Shown here in pieces: positions 1 through 5,393 of a DNA stretch of 10,537 nucleotides (position 1 is the first letter of the stretch; each line of letters begins with the position of its first letter). The position numbers and the translations under genes are program-made. A model generated the notes under the pieces. The model had not been told where the DNA came from. It made no database searches and was given only the letters and a program-made list of their open reading frames with translations. The stretch is from DATEJJ01 sp039649115. Its GTDB lineage: Bacteria; Actinomycetota; Actinomycetes; Mycobacteriales; Micromonosporaceae. The stretch covers positions 1 through 10,537 of the forward strand of contig JBBWZQ010000334.1 in assembly GCA_039649115.1 (NCBI GenBank). Direction: 5' to 3'.

Positions 1-127
1 ACGATTCTTCGGCAACCTCACCCAAACCCAGATCGCCGAACGCGTCGGCATCTCCCAGATGCACGTCTCCCGACTACTCGCACGCTCACTCACCGCACTA
101 CGCGGCCAACTGACCATGGACGCCTGA
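1..127 (+). CDS. RNA polymerase sigma factor, SigB/SigF family, C-terminal end only
   Basis: This is the 3' end of a gene that begins left of the window; the frame starts at base 2 and ends at TGA 125-127. The 41 visible residues hold a sigma-70 region 4 helix-turn-helix, with LTQTQIAERVG followed by the recognition helix GISQMHVSRLLARSL. The string GISQMHVSRL is typical of the general-stress/sporulation SigB/SigF/SigG group of Gram-positive bacteria, which reads the -35 element of target promoters. The tail after the helix-turn-helix is short, as is usual for this group. GC here is about 60%, well below the rest of the window, and it uses codons such as CTA, CGA, CAA and TCA that are scarce in its neighbours. 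The next gene has a promoter motif of the kind this sigma group recognises. Which paralogue it is cannot be told from the fragment. Confidence 0.9.
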   Translation, partial: RFFGNLTQTQIAERVGISQMHVSRLLARSLTALRGQLTMDA

Positions 128-139
128 GTACGTACGACG

Positions 140-164
140 GTTTGTCCACGAGGGTGACGGGTAC
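140..164 (+). promoter_or_regulatory. Putative SigB/SigF-type promoter of the GPGG membrane peptide
   Basis: GTTT at 140-143 and GGGTAC at 159-164 are separated by 15 bases. This fits the GNNT-N14-16-GGGTAC form described for Streptomyces SigB-type promoters and the GTTT/GGGTAT form of mycobacterial SigF. The -10 element ends 9 bases before the ATG at 174, so the transcript would be almost leaderless. The preceding gene encodes a sigma factor of that class. The match is seen directly; promoter activity is inferred. Confidence 0.6.
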
Positions 165-173
165 CAGAGGCGC

Positions 174-317
174 ATGAATTTCTTGCTATGGATTCTGGCC
201 GTCATCCTCGTGGTCGCCGGCATTTTCGCACTCTTCCGCCGGCAGCTGCTGTGGGGCATCGTCCTGATCGTCGTGGGTCTGCTCGTCGGCCCCGGCGGCG
301 TCAGCATCTTCCACTGA
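174..317 (+). CDS. GPGG-motif small membrane protein (47 aa)
   Basis: A 47-residue reading frame runs from ATG 174 to TGA 315-317. It has two hydrophobic segments, about residues 3-20 (LLWILAVILVVAGIFAL) and 28-39 (WGIVLIVVGLLV), joined by a short basic loop FRRQ, and it ends with GPGGVSIFH. The C-terminal GPGG motif with a following VSIF marks a family of tiny actinobacterial membrane proteins annotated as GPGG-motif small membrane proteins; no function is established. AGAGG at 166-170 lies 3 bases before the ATG, a rather tight ribosome site. It follows a stress sigma factor gene by 46 bases and sits behind a GTTT-N15-GGGTAC promoter motif, so membrane or osmotic stress is a reasonable guess for its role. 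It converges with the hemerythrin gene with only 12 bases between the two stops. Confidence 0.85.
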   Translation: MNFLLWILAVILVVAGIFALFRRQLLWGIVLIVVGLLVGPGGVSIFH

Positions 318-329
318 CCGACCCCGGAC

Positions 330-836
330 CTACCACACATCCTCCGGGTACGTGACCCGCCGGGCCAGCGCGTCACGTGCCTTGTCCACGGCACCCACCA
401 GCGGATCCACCCACTTGTTCAGCGGCGGCCGGTCCGGCAGCCCCGGATGCGGGCGGGACGGCGCGGCCTCCAGGGCGATCTCCACCCGGTTGCCCAGCCG
501 GATCAGTGCCACCTCGTCGAGCGACCGGCGCAGCCGCGGGAACAGCTCGCGCTCGCAGCGGCGGACGTGCCCGGCGATCAGCTCGCCGAGCTCCGGCGAC
601 CGCGCGGCCACCCGCAGTTGCCGGTCGGCGGCCAGTTCCCGGTCGGCCAGCGCGTCCCCGCCGGGCAGCGCCCCGCGCACCGCGGGGTACAGATACTGCT
701 CCTCGGCGGACAGGTGGCGGCACAGCGTCGCCACGAGCGCGTCCCGCAACGGCCCGGCCGCGAGGTCGGCGAGCAGGGTGTGCTGCTCGTCGAGCACGGC
801 GAGCATGCTCCTGCCGGCTGGCCGCCATCCCGTCAT
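330..836 (-). CDS. Hemerythrin-like (HHE) domain protein
   Basis: A 168-residue protein. HHE proteins are four-helix bundles that bind a di-iron centre through His and Glu/Asp, and act in oxygen, NO or stress sensing and iron handling. Visible ligand-type residues are H19 (DEQH), H41 with E45/E46 (RHLSAEEQYLYP), and H90 with E95/E97 (GHVRRCERELFP). The usual mid-protein Glu-His pair is not obvious: the matching segment reads LAADRQLRVAA, so the metal site may be altered. The C-terminal third (PPLNKWVDPLVGAVDKARD) looks amphipathic and is not part of the core fold. The start at 836 was chosen because it gives the full first helix and follows a promoter motif; Met at 806 is an alternative with AGGAG only 1 base away. 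It is divergent from the M20 gene, and its stop faces that of the GPGG peptide. Confidence 0.85.
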   Translation of the reverse strand: MTGWRPAGRSMLAVLDEQHTLLADLAAGPLRDALVATLCRHLSAEEQYLYPAVRGALPGGDALADRELAADRQLRVAARSPELGELIAGHVRRCERELFPRLRRSLDEVALIRLGNRVEIALEAAPSRPHPGLPDRPPLNKWVDPLVGAVDKARDALARRVTYPEDVW

Positions 837-846
837 GGCCCGCCGG

Positions 847-872
847 GTACCCGTGCGCCCCGGCGGGCAAAC
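847..872 (-). promoter_or_regulatory. Putative SigB/SigF-type promoter of the hemerythrin gene
   Basis: On the minus strand GTTT (872-869) is followed after 16 bases by GGGTAC (852-847), which ends 10 bases before the ATG at 836. The layout is the same as that before the GPGG peptide at 140-174: same two elements, spacer one base longer, same near-leaderless distance to the start codon. The GGGTAC overlaps a GGTACC palindrome at 846-851, so the -10 match alone could be chance; the paired GTTT and matching geometry make it stronger. Confidence 0.55.
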
Positions 873-900
873 TCCGGGGTGCTGCTGGTAGGAAGAGAGG

Positions 901-2265
901 ATGAGTAGCGGGCGAGCGCAGCCGGAGCCGGGTCTCGGCGGAGGCGAGCACGCCCCGGCCCGTACCGGCGCGACCGCTGAGGTCGTCGACCTGTGTCGGG
1001 ACCTGCTGCGGATGGACACCACCAACACCGGTGACACGGCGACGTCGGCCGGCGAGCGGGTGGCCGCCGAGTACGTCGCCGGCAAGCTCGCCGAGGTCGG
1101 CCTGGTACCGGAGATCCGCGAGTCGCAACCGGGCCGCACCAGCGTCGTGGCCCGGTTCGAGGGCACCGACCCGGGCCGCGGCGCGCTGCTGGTCCACGGC
1201 CACCTCGACGTCGTACCGGCGGAGCCCGACGAGTGGTCGGTGCACCCGTTCAGCGGCGAGATCAGGGACGGGTACCTGTGGGGCCGCGGCGCGATCGACA
1301 TGAAGGACTTCGACGCGATGGTGCTGGCGCTGGTCCGCGACTGGCGCCGGCGCGGCGTGCGGCCACCCCGCGACCTGGTGCTCGCGTTCACCGCCGACGA
1401 GGAGGCCGGCAGCGATCTGGGCGCGCGCTTCCTGGTGCGCAACCATCCGGACCTGCTCGCCGGCTGCACCGAGGCGATCGGCGAGGTCGGCGGCTTCTCG
1501 TACACGATGAACAATGACCTCCGTCTCTATCTCGTGGCTACCGCCGAGAAGGGTGTGGACTGGCTGCGGCTGCGCACCCGGGGCCGGCCCGGCCACGGCT
1601 CGATGCTGCACGACGACAACGCGGTGACCGCGCTGTGCGAGGCGGTGGCCCGGGTCGGCCACCACCGCTTCCCGATCGAGGTGACGCCGACCGTGCGCGC
1701 CTTCCTGGAGCAGATCTCCGAGCTGCTGCACATCGAGCTGGACCCGTCGGATCCGGAGACGGCCGTGGCCAAGCTGGGGCCGCTCGCGCGGCTCATCGGC
1801 GCGACCATCCGCAACACCGCCAACCCGACCCGGCTGGCCGCCGGGTACAAGGACAACGTGATCCCCAGTTCGGCCACCGCCACCATCGACTGCCGCACCC
1901 TGCCCGGCCACACCGACACGTTCCTCAGCCAGCTGCGCGAGGTGGTCGGCGAGGAGATCGAGATCGCGTACATCCAGCGGCAGCCCGGCATCGAGACCAC
2001 CTTCGACGGGGCCCTCGTCGACGCCATGGCGGCGGCCCTGCGGGCCGAGGACCCGGGCGCGCGGGCCGTGCCCTACATGCTCTCGGCGGGTACCGATGCC
2101 AAGGCGTTCACCGCGATGGGCATCCGCTGTTTCGGATTCGCACCACTGCGGTTGCCGCCCGACCTCGACTTCGCCGCGCTGTTCCATGGCATTGACGAAC
2201 GCGTTCCGGTGGAGGGGCTAAAGTTCGGCGTGCGAGTCCTCGACCGGTTCCTGTCCCAGTCCTGA
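901..2265 (+). CDS. M20 family zinc metallohydrolase (peptidase/deacylase)
   Basis: A 454-residue enzyme of the M20/M25/M40 amidohydrolase family (ArgE, DapE, CPG2 and dipeptidase relatives), which uses two zinc ions to cleave peptide or acyl-amino bonds in the cytoplasm. The metal and catalytic set is complete: H101-x-D103 in HGHLDVVP, bridging D133 in GAIDMKD, catalytic E167 and zinc ligand E168 in TADEEAG, a likely ligand E195 in GEVGG, and H429 near the end in LFHGIDE. The GHGSM segment fits the lid/dimerisation domain. The substrate cannot be told. The start is fixed by the sequence: an in-frame TAG lies at 889-891, AGGAAG at 890-895 precedes the ATG by 5 bases, and there is no other start codon before the conserved domain. 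Residues 6-19 come from a repeat also present between two other genes, so the first 25 or so residues are probably not part of the enzyme fold. Confidence 0.9.
   Translation: MSSGRAQPEPGLGGGEHAPARTGATAEVVDLCRDLLRMDTTNTGDTATSAGERVAAEYVAGKLAEVGLVPEIRESQPGRTSVVARFEGTDPGRGALLVHGHLDVVPAEPDEWSVHPFSGEIRDGYLWGRGAIDMKDFDAMVLALVRDWRRRGVRPPRDLVLAFTADEEAGSDLGARFLVRNHPDLLAGCTEAIGEVGGFSYTMNNDLRLYLVATAEKGVDWLRLRTRGRPGHGSMLHDDNAVTALCEAVARVGHHRFPIEVTPTVRAFLEQISELLHIELDPSDPETAVAKLGPLARLIGATIRNTANPTRLAAGYKDNVIPSSATATIDCRTLPGHTDTFLSQLREVVGEEIEIAYIQRQPGIETTFDGALVDAMAAALRAEDPGARAVPYMLSAGTDAKAFTAMGIRCFGFAPLRLPPDLDFAALFHGIDERVPVEGLKFGVRVLDRFLSQS
916..956 (+). repeat. Dispersed 41-base repeat, copy A (inside the start of the M20 gene)
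   Basis: Bases 916-956 match 4237-4277 in the same orientation at 35 of 41 positions without gaps. The block begins GCGCAGCCGGAGCCGGG and ends CGAGCACGCCCC, with the differences in the middle. This copy lies 15 bases inside the M20 coding region and is translated as AQPEPGLGGGEHAP. The other copy is intergenic. This looks like a dispersed intergenic repeat that has been taken into a coding sequence. Confidence 0.6.
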
Positions 2266-2293
2266 CAACCCACACCTCACCCCGGGGGTAACC

Positions 2294-2983
2294 ATGTCTG
2301 ACGACCAGTACGCGCAGCTCGACGCCGCCTTGGAGAAGGTCGTCGCCGCGGCGCGCTCGCACCTCGCGGCGGTGAAGGCGGCGCAGGGGCGCATCGACGA
2401 CGACGAGGTGTGGCGGGCCTACGTCGAACTGAACAACGCCTCGTACGAATACGACGAGCAGCTGCTCGACGCGTTCGGGGAGGTGACCCCGTGGGACGTG
2501 GACGCGATCGACCCGGACGAAGCCGATCGCGAGTTCGGCGTGGGCATCGACGAGGAGGCCGAGGACGGTGCCGACCCGCACCCGCACGTGGTGTCGGTGC
2601 GGCAGCGCCGCGACTACCGGGTCCCGAGCGTCGCCGCGCTGGTACGGGCGGCCGAGTCGGCCCGCGCGGGTGCCGGGAACGCGGACGACGAGGAGGCGGA
2701 GCCGGTCGAGACGGTCAGCGAGGCGATCCTGGAGCTGCTGCAGTCCGGTGACGGGTCGCTCGCCGCGCTGGACGTGCCCGAGCTGGAGCCGCTGGACGGC
2801 GTCGTGGTGGTGGCCGAGGTCGCCGGCGCGCTGGACCTGGACGCCTACGAGGAGACCGACGGGGCGGGCCCGTTCGACCTGGAGCAGGACGACCGGCTGG
2901 TCGGCCGGCTGGACGAGCACCCGTACAGCGCCCAGGAGGAGGAACAGGACGCGGACGCGCAGGACGCCGAGGTCGGCAAGTAG
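2294..2983 (+). CDS. Acidic conserved-type protein of unknown function (229 aa)
   Basis: I do not recognise a named family. The protein is 229 residues and strongly acidic, especially at residues 75-95 and in the last 35 (EEEQDADAQDAEVGK at the end). The N-terminal 60 residues (ALEKVVAAARSHLAAVKAAQGRIDDDEVWRAYVELNNASYEYDEQL) look like two or three amphipathic helices, and a middle block around residues 95-125 (HVVSVRQRRDYRVPSVAALVRAA) is the most ordered-looking segment. There is no signal peptide, membrane segment or cysteine pattern, so it should be cytosolic. GGGGG at 2284-2288 lies 5 bases before the ATG. It starts 28 bases after the M20 stop and is probably cotranscribed with it. Its stop is only 3 bases from the stop of the opposing DUF5703 gene. 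Codon use with G/C at third positions supports a real gene. Confidence 0.8.
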   Translation: MSDDQYAQLDAALEKVVAAARSHLAAVKAAQGRIDDDEVWRAYVELNNASYEYDEQLLDAFGEVTPWDVDAIDPDEADREFGVGIDEEAEDGADPHPHVVSVRQRRDYRVPSVAALVRAAESARAGAGNADDEEAEPVETVSEAILELLQSGDGSLAALDVPELEPLDGVVVVAEVAGALDLDAYEETDGAGPFDLEQDDRLVGRLDEHPYSAQEEEQDADAQDAEVGK

Positions 2984-2986
2984 CCG

Positions 2987-3178
2987 TCAATAGGAGAGGC
3001 CGGGCTGGGGTGCGGACCCGGCCCGGCGCCGCAGGAGCACTTTTCGGGTACCGTCCCGGAACAGCTGCACCCGGGCCAGCTCCCAGCCGCTGAACTCCGC
3101 CTGTATGGCCAGTTGCGCCGCAGCCGTCAGCCTGTCGACATTCGCCGGTAACCGCAGCGGCGCGTATTCGTAGTCCAT
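2987..3178 (-). CDS. DUF5703 family protein (63 aa)
   Basis: A 63-residue protein starting MDYEYAPLRLPANVDRLTAA and continuing through IQAEFSGWELARVQLFRDGTRKVLLRRR to a C-terminal PQPGLSY. This is the pattern of the small actinobacterial DUF5703 family, a full-length member by size. The layout suggests a compact alpha/beta fold: one helix (residues 14-28, LDRLTAA/AIQAEF region) and two strands ending in a basic RRR patch. The function is unknown. It follows the aldo/keto reductase on the same strand after a 33-base gap and may be cotranscribed. AGGA lies only 1 base before the ATG, so translation signals are weak. The gap 3179-3211 holds a small CCCC-TTTTT-GGGG inverted repeat of unclear meaning. 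Confidence 0.85.
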   Translation of the reverse strand: MDYEYAPLRLPANVDRLTAAAQLAIQAEFSGWELARVQLFRDGTRKVLLRRRAGSAPQPGLSY

Positions 3179-3211
3179 GTCCTGGATACTGCCCCTTTTT
3201 GGGGAGCCGGA

Positions 3212-4183
3212 TCAACCCTGACGTTCCGGGTACCCGAACTCGATCGCGGAGACGTCGTCCAGCGCGCGGCTGATCTCCAGCGGCAGCCCGATGTCCTCCA
3301 CCTGCAGCGCGCCGAGCAGTTGGCCGACGGTGCGCGCGCCCAGGATCGGCGCGACCACGCCCGGCCGGTCCCGCACCCAGGCCAGCGCCACCTCCAGCGG
3401 GGACACGCCCAGCCCGTCCGCGGCGGTGACCACGGACTCCACGATGGCCGACGAGCGCGGGTCCAGGTACCGGGCGACGAACAGCTCGAAGTGCGGGGAG
3501 GCGGCGCGCGAGTCGGCCGGCCGGCCGTGCCGGTACTTGCCGGTCAGCACCCCGCGCCCGAGCGGCGACCAGGGCAGCACGCCGACGCCGAGGCTGGCGC
3601 ACGCGGGCAGCAGCTCGCGCTCGATGCCGCGTTCCAGCAGCGAGTACTCGACCTGGGTGGAGACCAGCGGGGCCCGGCCCGGCCAGGCCAGCTGCCAGGC
3701 GGCGGCGTGCGCGGTCTGCCAGCCGGAGAGGTTGGACACACCGGCGTAGCGGGCCCGGCCCGACGAGACGGCGAAGTCCAGCGCGGCCAGCGTCTCGTCC
3801 AGCGGCGTGTCCGGGTCGTACCCGTGCACCTGCCAGAGGTCCACGTGGTCCACGCCCATCCGGCGCAGCGACGCGTCGAGGCTGCGCAGCAGGTGCCCGC
3901 GCGAGGTGTCGTGCCGGCGTTCCTGGCTGGGACGCAGCCCGGCCTTGGTGGCGATCAGCAGGTCGTCGCGCGAGGCCACGGTGGCCAGCAGCGCGCCCAG
4001 CACCGTCTCGGCGTCGCCGTCCCCGTACACGTCGGCGGTGTCCAGCAGGTTGCCGCCCGCGTCGAGGAACGTCTTGAGCTGCGCCGCCGCGTCGTCCGCC
4101 TCGGTGTCCCGGCCCCATGTCATGGTGCCGAGCGCGAGCCTGGACACCAGGAGTCCGGCCCGGCCGAGCGGTCGCTGCTGCAT
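3212..4183 (-). CDS. Aldo/keto reductase
   Basis: A 323-residue NADPH-dependent oxidoreductase of the aldo/keto reductase superfamily, of normal length for the group. It has the TIM-barrel signatures in order: N-terminal hairpin MQQRPLGRAGLLVSRLALGT, then a complete catalytic tetrad of D48 and Y53 (LLDTADVYG), K80 (LIATK) and H120 (LWQVH). The GVSN segment near residue 148 and the C-terminal PILGARTVGQL segment match cofactor-binding loops of AKR proteins. The nearest groups are bacterial YhdN/potassium-channel-beta-like reductases acting on small aldehydes or ketones; the natural substrate is not predictable. The ATG at 4183 is the only sensible start and lacks a Shine-Dalgarno site, but a TAGTTT -10 element sits 8 bases upstream, which points to a leaderless mRNA. 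It is divergent from the F420-type oxidoreductase gene. Confidence 0.92.
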   Translation of the reverse strand: MQQRPLGRAGLLVSRLALGTMTWGRDTEADDAAAQLKTFLDAGGNLLDTADVYGDGDAETVLGALLATVASRDDLLIATKAGLRPSQERRHDTSRGHLLRSLDASLRRMGVDHVDLWQVHGYDPDTPLDETLAALDFAVSSGRARYAGVSNLSGWQTAHAAAWQLAWPGRAPLVSTQVEYSLLERGIERELLPACASLGVGVLPWSPLGRGVLTGKYRHGRPADSRAASPHFELFVARYLDPRSSAIVESVVTAADGLGVSPLEVALAWVRDRPGVVAPILGARTVGQLLGALQVEDIGLPLEISRALDDVSAIEFGYPERQG

Positions 4184-4191
4184 GAGATGTG

Positions 4192-4197
4192 AAACTA
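4192..4197 (-). promoter_or_regulatory. Possible -10 element for a leaderless aldo/keto reductase transcript
   Basis: TAGTTT on the minus strand (4197-4192) fits the actinobacterial TANNNT -10 form and ends 8 bases before the ATG at 4183, which has no ribosome binding site. Transcription could start at or just before the start codon. No convincing -35 element is visible at the usual distance. Confidence 0.35.
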
Positions 4198-4236
4198 CCG
4201 GCGCGGCCCGGACCGCCGGGGGCGCCCCGCCGGGTG

Positions 4237-4277
4237 GCGCAGCCGGAGCCGGGCTGTGGCGCAGCCGAGCACGCCCC
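4237..4277 (+). repeat. Dispersed 41-base repeat, copy B (intergenic)
   Basis: This copy matches 916-956 at 35 of 41 positions, in the same orientation. It lies about 60 bases before the ATG of the F420-type oxidoreductase. Read in the same phase as copy A it would give AQPEPGCGAAEHAP, close to the translated AQPEPGLGGGEHAP of copy A, although here it is not in a gene. Both copies lie near the 5' end of a plus-strand gene. Confidence 0.6.
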
Positions 4278-4337
4278 CAGGTCACAGCGCAAGGGCCGGG
4301 CCCCGATACCCTGACGGGGCGAAACAGGAAGGACACC

Positions 4338-5393
4338 ATGCGACTCGGACTCAGCCTCGGGTACCAGACGGCCTGGACCACTCCCGCTGATCACCTCGCC
4401 TTCGCCCAGGAGGCGGAGCGGCTCGGATTCTCCGTCGTCTGGTCGGCCGAGGCCTACGGCTCCGACTCGCCGACCATCCTCGCCTGGATCGCCGGGCAGA
4501 CCCAGCGCATCGACCTGGGTACCGGCGTCATGCAGATCCCGGCGCGCAGCCCGGCGATGACCGCGATGACCGCGGCGAGCATCGACGCCCTGTCCGGTGG
4601 CCGGTTCCGCCTCGGCCTGGGCGTGTCCGGGCCGCAGGTCTCCGAGGGCTGGCACGGCGTACGGTTCGGCCGCCCGCTGGCCCGCACCCGGGAGTACGTC
4701 GACATCGTCAAGCTGGCGATCGCCCGCAGTGAGGTCAGCTACCAGGGCGAGTTCTACCGGCTGCCGCTGCCCGACGGTCCCGGCAAGCCGCTGCGCCTGG
4801 GCTTCCACCCGCCGCGCGAGTACATCCCGATCTACCTGGCCGCGGTCGGGCCGAAGAACCTGGAGCTGGCCGGCGAGATCGCCGACGGCTGGCTGGCGGT
4901 GTTCTACTCGCCGGAGTTCGCCGCGGACCAGCTCGCCTCGATCGCGGCGGGCCGGGCGAAGGCGGGCAAGACGCTCGACGGCTTCGACGTGGTCCCGTCG
5001 GTACCCGTGGTCGTCGGCGACGACTGGATCTCCTGCGCCGAACTGGTGCGCTGGTACGCGGCGCTGTACGTGGGCGGGATGGGCAGCCGCGAGCAGAACT
5101 TCTACAACCAGCTCGCCACCCGGATGGGCTACGGCGACGCGGCCCGCGAGGTGCAGGAGCTGTACCTCGCCAAGCGGCAGCGGGACGCCGCGGCGGCGGT
5201 ACCGCTGGAATTCATCGACCGCACCTCGCTGCTCGGGCCGGCGGACCGGATCGCCGACGGCCTGCGCCGGTACGCCGCGGCCGGCGTCACCACGCTGTCG
5301 GTGTCGCTGTTCGCCGCGGACCGCGACAGCGGGCTGCAGACGTTGCGTACCATCGCGGACGCGTTCGACAAGTCTGGAGTGGGGAAGCAATGA
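4338..5393 (+). CDS. LLM-class F420-dependent oxidoreductase (Rv3520c-like)
   Basis: A 351-residue luciferase-like TIM-barrel protein. Members of this class use reduced coenzyme F420 or FMN for hydride transfer to small molecules. It starts MRLGLSLGYQTAW and contains the class features FAQEAERLGFSVVWSAEAYGSD, GVMQIPARSPAMTAM (63-77, the strand and loop near the cofactor) and GGRFRLGLGVSGPQVSEGWHG (87-107). The overall sequence resembles the actinobacterial family typified by mycobacterial Rv3520c, which is assigned to F420 rather than FMN; this is from memory of the family. The substrate is unknown. AGGAAGGA at 4326-4333 lies 4 bases before the ATG, the best ribosome site in the window. The TGA stop overlaps the ATG of uppP by 4 bases (ATGA), so the two are translationally coupled. 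It is the first gene of the seven-gene plus-strand run. Confidence 0.92.
   Translation: MRLGLSLGYQTAWTTPADHLAFAQEAERLGFSVVWSAEAYGSDSPTILAWIAGQTQRIDLGTGVMQIPARSPAMTAMTAASIDALSGGRFRLGLGVSGPQVSEGWHGVRFGRPLARTREYVDIVKLAIARSEVSYQGEFYRLPLPDGPGKPLRLGFHPPREYIPIYLAAVGPKNLELAGEIADGWLAVFYSPEFAADQLASIAAGRAKAGKTLDGFDVVPSVPVVVGDDWISCAELVRWYAALYVGGMGSREQNFYNQLATRMGYGDAAREVQELYLAKRQRDAAAAVPLEFIDRTSLLGPADRIADGLRRYAAAGVTTLSVSLFAADRDSGLQTLRTIADAFDKSGVGKQ

Larger units (their letters stand above)
4184..4337. other. Divergent intergenic region between two oxidoreductase genes
   Basis: This 154-base gap separates the minus-strand aldo/keto reductase from the plus-strand F420-type oxidoreductase. It holds the TAGTTT element at 4192-4197, a perfect ten-base palindrome GGGGCGCCCC at 4219-4228, copy B of the dispersed repeat at 4237-4277, and GATACCCT at 4305-4312. 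TACCCT there could be the -10 of the plus-strand operon, with the transcript starting near 4319 and the ribosome site AGGAAGGA at 4326-4333. No clear -35 boxes are visible. Confidence 0.4.

Noticed and set aside
373..2187. A 604-codon minus-strand open frame across the M20 gene
   Set aside because: It is the antisense shadow of the M20 gene; the real M20 frame has full catalytic motifs, and this frame gives low-complexity Arg/Gly/Val-rich protein as is usual opposite high-GC genes.
3192..3204. CCCC-TTTTT-GGGG inverted repeat as a terminator
   Set aside because: The stem is only 4 base pairs and there is no following T-run on either strand. It lies between two genes on the same strand and is too weak to call.
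3228..3235. GGGTACCC at the end of the aldo/keto reductase as a SigB-type promoter for DUF5703
   Set aside because: Only a loose GNNT can be found at the right distance, it lies inside coding sequence, and GGTACC is frequent throughout the window, so a chance match is likely.
4219..4228. GGGGCGCCCC palindrome as an operator between the divergent genes
   Set aside because: It is perfect but short and made only of G and C, so it is easily produced by chance at this GC; no regulator gene is adjacent.
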